A stretch of 64,000 nucleotides of DNA, from contig NZ_SACY01000002.1 in NCBI RefSeq assembly GCF_004005965.1, positions 310,001 to 374,000 of the forward strand, written 5' to 3'. The notes under the pieces were generated by a model. That model made no database searches. It worked only from the letters and a program-made list of their open reading frames with translations, and was not told the DNA's origin. The DNA comes from Sandaracinomonas limnophila (GTDB lineage Bacteria; Bacteroidota; Bacteroidia; Cytophagales; Spirosomataceae). Shown here in pieces: positions 60,239 through 64,000 of the stretch (positions are counted from its first letter, which is position 1; every line of letters begins with the position of its first letter). The position numbers and the translations under genes are program-made.

Positions 60239-61528
60239 ATGAACGTTTTATTACTAGGGTCAGGAGGAAGAGAACATGCGTTTGCTTGGAAAATGTCCCA
60301 AAGTCCGCTTTTAAGCAACTTATACATTGCCCCAGGGAATCCGGGTACAGCTGAAATTGGCACGAATTTGCCGATTGCGGTTACCGATTTTGAGGGAATA
60401 AAAAGTGCAATTATTAGTCATCATATAGAGTTGGTAGTTGTTGGTCCTGAGGAGCCCTTAGTAAGAGGCATCAGAGATTTTATTGAGGCCGATGCAATGA
60501 TTTCGCATGTGGGTATTGTGGGTCCAGGAAAATTAGGTGCACAATTGGAAGGAAGTAAAGATTTTTCCAAAAATTTCATGAATCGTCATAAAATCCCTAC
60601 TGCAAAATCTGAAACTTTTATAAAAGATACTATTGAGGAAGGATTGGCCTATTTGGCCAATAATGTTTCCTTCCCAATCGTCTTAAAGGCCGACGGTTTA
60701 GCTGCAGGAAAAGGGGTAATTATTGCTCAAAACTTAAAAGAAGCTCAAGATACCTTGAAAGAAATGTTGTTGGATGCCAAATTTGGCGATGCAAGTTCTA
60801 AGGTGGTTATTGAAGACTTTTTACATGGCATAGAATTATCTGTTTTCGTATTAAGCGATGGTGAAAACTATGTTATTTTACCCGAGGCGAAAGATTATAA
60901 AAGAATTCGAGATAATGACGAAGGCTTAAATACGGGTGGCATGGGTGCCGTTTCTCCTGTACCTTTTGCCAATGAGAAATTCATGGAAAAGGTAAAGTCT
61001 AAAGTTGTTGAACCAACTATCAAAGGACTTAAAGAAGATGGAATCCCTTACCAAGGTTTTATTTTTATCGGATTGATGAACCAAAATGGAGATCCTTCTG
61101 TAATTGAATACAACGTCCGAATGGGTGACCCAGAAACAGAAGTAGTATTACCGAGAATCGAATCAGATTTCTTATCTTTGTTGTTTGCGGCTTCTAAAGG
61201 GAAGCTGAATGGCATAAAAATTGCATTGAGTGAACAATTTGCCGTTACCACGATGTTGGTTGCTGGCGGATACCCGGAGGATTATCGCAAGGGCGATGTG
61301 ATGTCGGGCTTTGATCTAGTGAAAGATGCAATTGTATTCCATGCAGGCACCAAAGAGCAGGATGGCAAAATTGTTACATCGGGTGGACGCGTAATGGCCT
61401 TAACGGGCATGTCAAACACCTTAGAAAGTGCAATTCAAAAATCCCAAAAAGCAGCAAATGCCATTCAATACGAAGGCAAACATTTTAGAAAAGATATAGG
61501 TTTGGATGTATTGAGGTACAAACCTTAA
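60239..61528 (+). CDS. purD: Phosphoribosylamine--glycine ligase
   Basis: ATP-grasp enzyme of purine synthesis joining glycine to phosphoribosylamine. 429 residues: N-terminal LLLGSGGREHAFAWKM, VVGPEEPLVRGI, ATP-grasp KADGLAAGKGVIIA, GGMGAVSPVP, and the metal site EYNVRMGDPETEVVLP. Normal length. It begins 4 bases after recQ and is followed by ricT after 12 bases; all three are probably cotranscribed. Confidence 0.97.
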   Translation: MNVLLLGSGGREHAFAWKMSQSPLLSNLYIAPGNPGTAEIGTNLPIAVTDFEGIKSAIISHHIELVVVGPEEPLVRGIRDFIEADAMISHVGIVGPGKLGAQLEGSKDFSKNFMNRHKIPTAKSETFIKDTIEEGLAYLANNVSFPIVLKADGLAAGKGVIIAQNLKEAQDTLKEMLLDAKFGDASSKVVIEDFLHGIELSVFVLSDGENYVILPEAKDYKRIRDNDEGLNTGGMGAVSPVPFANEKFMEKVKSKVVEPTIKGLKEDGIPYQGFIFIGLMNQNGDPSVIEYNVRMGDPETEVVLPRIESDFLSLLFAASKGKLNGIKIALSEQFAVTTMLVAGGYPEDYRKGDVMSGFDLVKDAIVFHAGTKEQDGKIVTSGGRVMALTGMSNTLESAIQKSQKAANAIQYEGKHFRKDIGLDVLRYKP

Positions 61529-61540
61529 AAAAAATATACA

Positions 61541-62947
61541 ATGGCTTGTAAGTCTTGTTCAACAGGAGCTTGTGGTTCCATTTCTGGAGACCAAAAAGTA
61601 AGCGGCTGCCAAAGTAATGGTGGTTGTGGCTCGGGTGGTTGCAATAAAATGAACGTTTTTGATTGGTTAACTGATGTGGACGTACCCACGTTCCAGCGTT
61701 ACCCAATTGTAGAAATAAAATTTAAAGGAGGTAGAAAAGAGTATTTCAAAAATGCTGACTCACTTTCTTTACATACTGGTGATGCCGTCATGGTAGATAC
61801 TGGCACGGGGGCCCACCTAGGTATTGTTTCACTTCAAGGGGAGTTGGTTCGATTGCAATTGCTCAAAAAAGGGATTAAAGATGATGATTCCATCAAAAAA
61901 ATTCTTCGACTAGCAACTGAAAAAGATATAGAAAAACACGAATTATCTATTTCAAAAGACATTGCTGCCATTCATAGATCTCGAGAAATTATTCGAGATT
62001 TAAAATTAAATATGAAATTGTCGGACGTCGAACATCAATCTGATGGTGTTAAAGCGACTTTTTATTATTCTTCCGACGACCGCGTGGACTTCCGCGAATT
62101 AATCAAGGTACTAGCGAATGAATTCAAAGTTCGTATTGAAATGAAACAAATTTCTTTGCGACAAGAGGCGGGAAGAATTGGAGGTATAGGAATTTGCGGT
62201 AGAGAATTGTGTTGTTCTACTTGGTTAACCGACTTTAAAAACGTAACAACTTCTGCAGCGAGATACCAAAACCTTTCTTTAAATCCAGTAAAATTAAGTG
62301 GCCAATGTGGTCGTTTGAAATGTTGTTTGAATTATGAATTGGAGACCTACATGGACGCCATCAAACATATTCCAACACTTGAAGGAAAATTAAAGATTAG
62401 AAAAGGGAATGCCAGCCTTCAAAAAACTGACATTTTCAAACGAATGATGTGGTTTGCAGTAGAAGGTGAAGAAAGCAATTGGGTGGCAGTAGGTTGTGAC
62501 AGAGTGGCTGAAATTATCGAATTAAATAAAAAAGGAATCATTCCTGAATCTTTTGAAAATCTGAGTCCTGATAGTCCTGTAGTGGAAAAACTTAGTATTT
62601 CTGAGTTGAATTCAGACTTAGAAAGAATGGATAAAAAGTATGCGAAAGGCGGAAAAAGAAATCCTTCGCAACAAAAGGGAGGTTTTAGAAACGAAAGAAG
62701 AGATAATAGAGATCAGAGACCTAGAGACGAGAGACAGGGTAATAGAGACCAGAGGCCGAGAGACCAGAGACCGAGGGAAGATCGACCTGTTCAAGGACCG
62801 CGTGTGAATCCGCCGGGAGAGTTAAAAACTGACAATGCAAATACAAATGCAGGTCAAGAAGGAAATAAGCCTAAGAAAAAATTTAAAAAGAAATTCAGAC
62901 CCAAACCAAATGGAGGAAATGACAAAAGCACTCCGTCTGCTGAATAA
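61541..62947 (+). CDS. ricT: PSP1 domain protein RicT (YaaT-like)
   Basis: 468 residues. The N-terminus is Cys-rich (cysteines at 3, 6, 11, 23, 29 and 34, ending GGCGSGGCNKMN). The PSP1 core (residues ~50-330) has GDAVMVDTGTGAHLG, and the cysteine pairs GICGRELCCSTWL and SGQCGRLKCCLNYEL. In Bacillus, YaaT forms with YlbF and YmcA an Fe-S complex that guides RNase Y processing; in Bacteroidota this gene usually stands next to gldH. The tail (residues ~370-468) is Arg/Asp-rich (NRDQRPRDERQGNRDQRPRD) then Lys-rich, and likely disordered and RNA-binding. Confidence 0.88.
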   Translation: MACKSCSTGACGSISGDQKVSGCQSNGGCGSGGCNKMNVFDWLTDVDVPTFQRYPIVEIKFKGGRKEYFKNADSLSLHTGDAVMVDTGTGAHLGIVSLQGELVRLQLLKKGIKDDDSIKKILRLATEKDIEKHELSISKDIAAIHRSREIIRDLKLNMKLSDVEHQSDGVKATFYYSSDDRVDFRELIKVLANEFKVRIEMKQISLRQEAGRIGGIGICGRELCCSTWLTDFKNVTTSAARYQNLSLNPVKLSGQCGRLKCCLNYELETYMDAIKHIPTLEGKLKIRKGNASLQKTDIFKRMMWFAVEGEESNWVAVGCDRVAEIIELNKKGIIPESFENLSPDSPVVEKLSISELNSDLERMDKKYAKGGKRNPSQQKGGFRNERRDNRDQRPRDERQGNRDQRPRDQRPREDRPVQGPRVNPPGELKTDNANTNAGQEGNKPKKKFKKKFRPKPNGGNDKSTPSAE

Positions 62948-63431
62948 TTTTCGTGTATTCCTTTTGATATTTTCATTGGGTATTATCTTTCAATCCTGCC
63001 AAATTGAGCCTGGATTTGAGGAAAATACATCTATGGGAACCAACGGATGGCCTGAAAAACAAATTGTTTCCTTTAAAATCCCAGAAATTCCTGAAAATGG
63101 ACAGTATCAACTTTTTGTCAATATTAGACAAAATGAAGATTATCCTTTCTACAATTGTTATTTTATTCCTCAAATAAAAGACAGTAAAGGTAAAATTCTA
63201 AAAAGAACCTTAGCAGAAGGTATCTTTTATGACCCCAAAACAGGCAAACCCAAGGGAGAAGGGTCTGGAAATTTATACAACCATTCCTATTTGATTTTTG
63301 ATAAATTAAGCTTTAAAAAAGGCGAAAAATTAACTATTGAAATCAACCAATTCATGCGTCGAGATACCCTACAAGGTATTTTTTCGGTTGGATACACCTT
63401 AAAACCAATCAATAAAGATGGCAAAAATTGA
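62919..63431 (+). CDS. gldH: Gliding motility lipoprotein GldH
   Basis: Lipoprotein needed for gliding in Flavobacterium, thought to work with the type IX machinery. I choose ATG 62919 (62910 also possible), giving 170 residues with signal peptide NNFRVFLLIFSLGIIF and lipobox FQSC (C27). GldH features follow: NGWPEKQIVSFKIPEI, LFVNIRQNEDYPFYNCYFIP, LAEGIFYDPKTGKPKGEGSG, and FMRRDTLQGIFSVGYTL. Upstream codons in frame lie within ricT and carry no signal. The start overlaps ricT by 29 bases, and the end overlaps the Lrp gene by 14. Confidence 0.9.
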   Translation: MTKALRLLNNFRVFLLIFSLGIIFQSCQIEPGFEENTSMGTNGWPEKQIVSFKIPEIPENGQYQLFVNIRQNEDYPFYNCYFIPQIKDSKGKILKRTLAEGIFYDPKTGKPKGEGSGNLYNHSYLIFDKLSFKKGEKLTIEINQFMRRDTLQGIFSVGYTLKPINKDGKN

Positions 63432-63888
63432 TGAAATAGATAAGCAAATATTGTCGTTTCTAAACGAGGATGCCTTTATTTCAAACAAAGAAATGGCCAC
63501 TCGGTTAGGAATGAGCCCCACACCTATCCACGAACGAATCAAAAGAATGGAACGTGATGGGGTTATCAAGGGATATAAGGCCATTATAGACACCCACAAA
63601 TTGGGAAAAACTTTAACTGTATTTTGTGAAATAACACTTAAAGAACATGCTGCCAATTATTTGAACCAATTTGAAAAGGATGCTATGGCCCTGGCAGAGG
63701 TTCAAGAATGCTACTGCGTGTCCGGAAACAGCGATTTTTTACTAAAAGTGGTAGTTTCCGATATGGATGATTACCGAAATTTTATTTTGCATAAATTAGC
63801 AAGTATTAAAAATATTGGGAATGCCCAAAGTCATTTTGTGATGAATGAAGTAGAAAATAAAACATTTTCCCCATGGTTTCCTTCATAA
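63418..63888 (+). CDS. Lrp/AsnC family transcriptional regulator
   Basis: 156 residues: an N-terminal winged helix-turn-helix (IDEIDKQILSFLNEDAFISN, KEMATRLGMSPTPIHERIKR), a short linker and a RAM/ligand-binding domain (residues ~70-150, VQECYCVSGNSDFLLKVVVS). Such proteins sense amino acids and often regulate a neighbouring transporter or catabolic gene. Its ATG lies 14 bases inside gldH. Nothing in the window shows its target; the partial gene starting at 63963 could be one. Confidence 0.93.
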   Translation: MAKIDEIDKQILSFLNEDAFISNKEMATRLGMSPTPIHERIKRMERDGVIKGYKAIIDTHKLGKTLTVFCEITLKEHAANYLNQFEKDAMALAEVQECYCVSGNSDFLLKVVVSDMDDYRNFILHKLASIKNIGNAQSHFVMNEVENKTFSPWFPS

Positions 63889-63962
63889 AACCTACAAAAT
63901 GGGATAAGATTAAAAGAATTAAACAGTAAATTGCCTAATAAAACCTATTTATATTTCAGAAA

Positions 63963-64000
63963 ATGAATAAAAGCACAAAAACACTTGTCACAATCCTTGC
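63963..64000 (+). CDS. Start of an unidentified gene, cut by the window end
   Basis: ATG at 63963 opens MNKSTKTLVTIL, which looks like the beginning of a signal peptide or membrane anchor. Only 12 codons are visible, 74 bases after the Lrp gene. No product can be named. Confidence 0.4.
   Translation, partial: MNKSTKTLVTIL

Noticed and set aside
1-64000. Mobile element, prophage or defence island
   Set aside because: No transposase, integrase, phage structural gene, tRNA-associated repeat or known defence gene was seen, and gene content is mostly housekeeping.

Overview
The window is an AT-rich chromosomal segment of a Bacteroidota bacterium, most plausibly from the Cytophagales/Sphingobacteriales side of the phylum. 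The evidence is: type IX secretion and gliding genes (porU, porV, a porE-like gene, gldH and a secreted protease with a C-terminal sorting domain); phylum-restricted families (DUF2480, DUF4293); a CrtD-type carotenoid desaturase; and about twenty gene starts preceded by the Bacteroidota -7 promoter element TAnnTTTG. Shine-Dalgarno-like leaders are generally not evident. I see no transposase, phage gene, tRNA, rRNA or CRISPR array. This is mostly compact core genome, with several convergent gene pairs whose stop codons overlap by 4 bases.

Layout. 1-6.7 kb: DUF2480 tail, fructosamine kinase, ispH, two unknown small proteins, exonuclease III, a 2Fe-2S ferredoxin-fold protein, a PD-(D/E)XK protein, a YjjG-type HAD phosphatase and a DnaQ-type exonuclease. 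6.7-12.4 kb: the distal complex I genes nuoK-L-M-N with their own promoter, followed by a GtrA-like membrane protein. 12.4-17.8 kb: a tiny Ala-rich lipoprotein with a near-ideal promoter and terminator, then an SprT-like protein, the sortase PorU and the shuttle PorV. 17.8-24.4 kb: an M16-fold protein without its zinc motif, a PfkB kinase with a GNAT-like protein, cysS and two rhomboids. 24.4-29.3 kb: dxs, typA and a pirin. 29.3-35.7 kb (minus strand): an ECF sigma / anti-sigma / gmk / nadD / comEC run and the mreBCD operon. 36-38.5 kb: an AraC-type regulator and a pseudouridine synthase with a 48-bp coding minisatellite. 38.6-46.5 kb: porE-like gene, pyrC, rnhB and a large subtilase sent out by the type IX system. 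46.5-51.8 kb: methyltransferase, fcl, a YwqK-like exported protein, a small acidic exported protein, a SulP transporter and a beta-carbonic anhydrase. 51.8-56.7 kb: aspS with a PhyH-type oxygenase, a probable small RNA unit, crtD and DUF4293. 56.8-64 kb: kdsD, recQ, purD, ricT, gldH and an Lrp/AsnC regulator.

How they connect: several genes serve the cell envelope and protein secretion (T9SS assembly, cell shape by MreBCD, KdsD for lipopolysaccharide Kdo, Fcl for GDP-fucose, rhomboids, an ECF sigma factor with a membrane anti-sigma factor). SulP plus carbonic anhydrase look like a bicarbonate-handling pair.

The most unusual structure is the short minus-strand unit at about 54541-54684. It has a TAATTTTG promoter element, three CCTAACCC boxes at 19-20-base spacing and a rho-independent terminator, with no ATG. 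It lies between crtD and aspS, and aspS has its own promoter element downstream. I read it as a candidate small RNA gene that I cannot assign to a known family.
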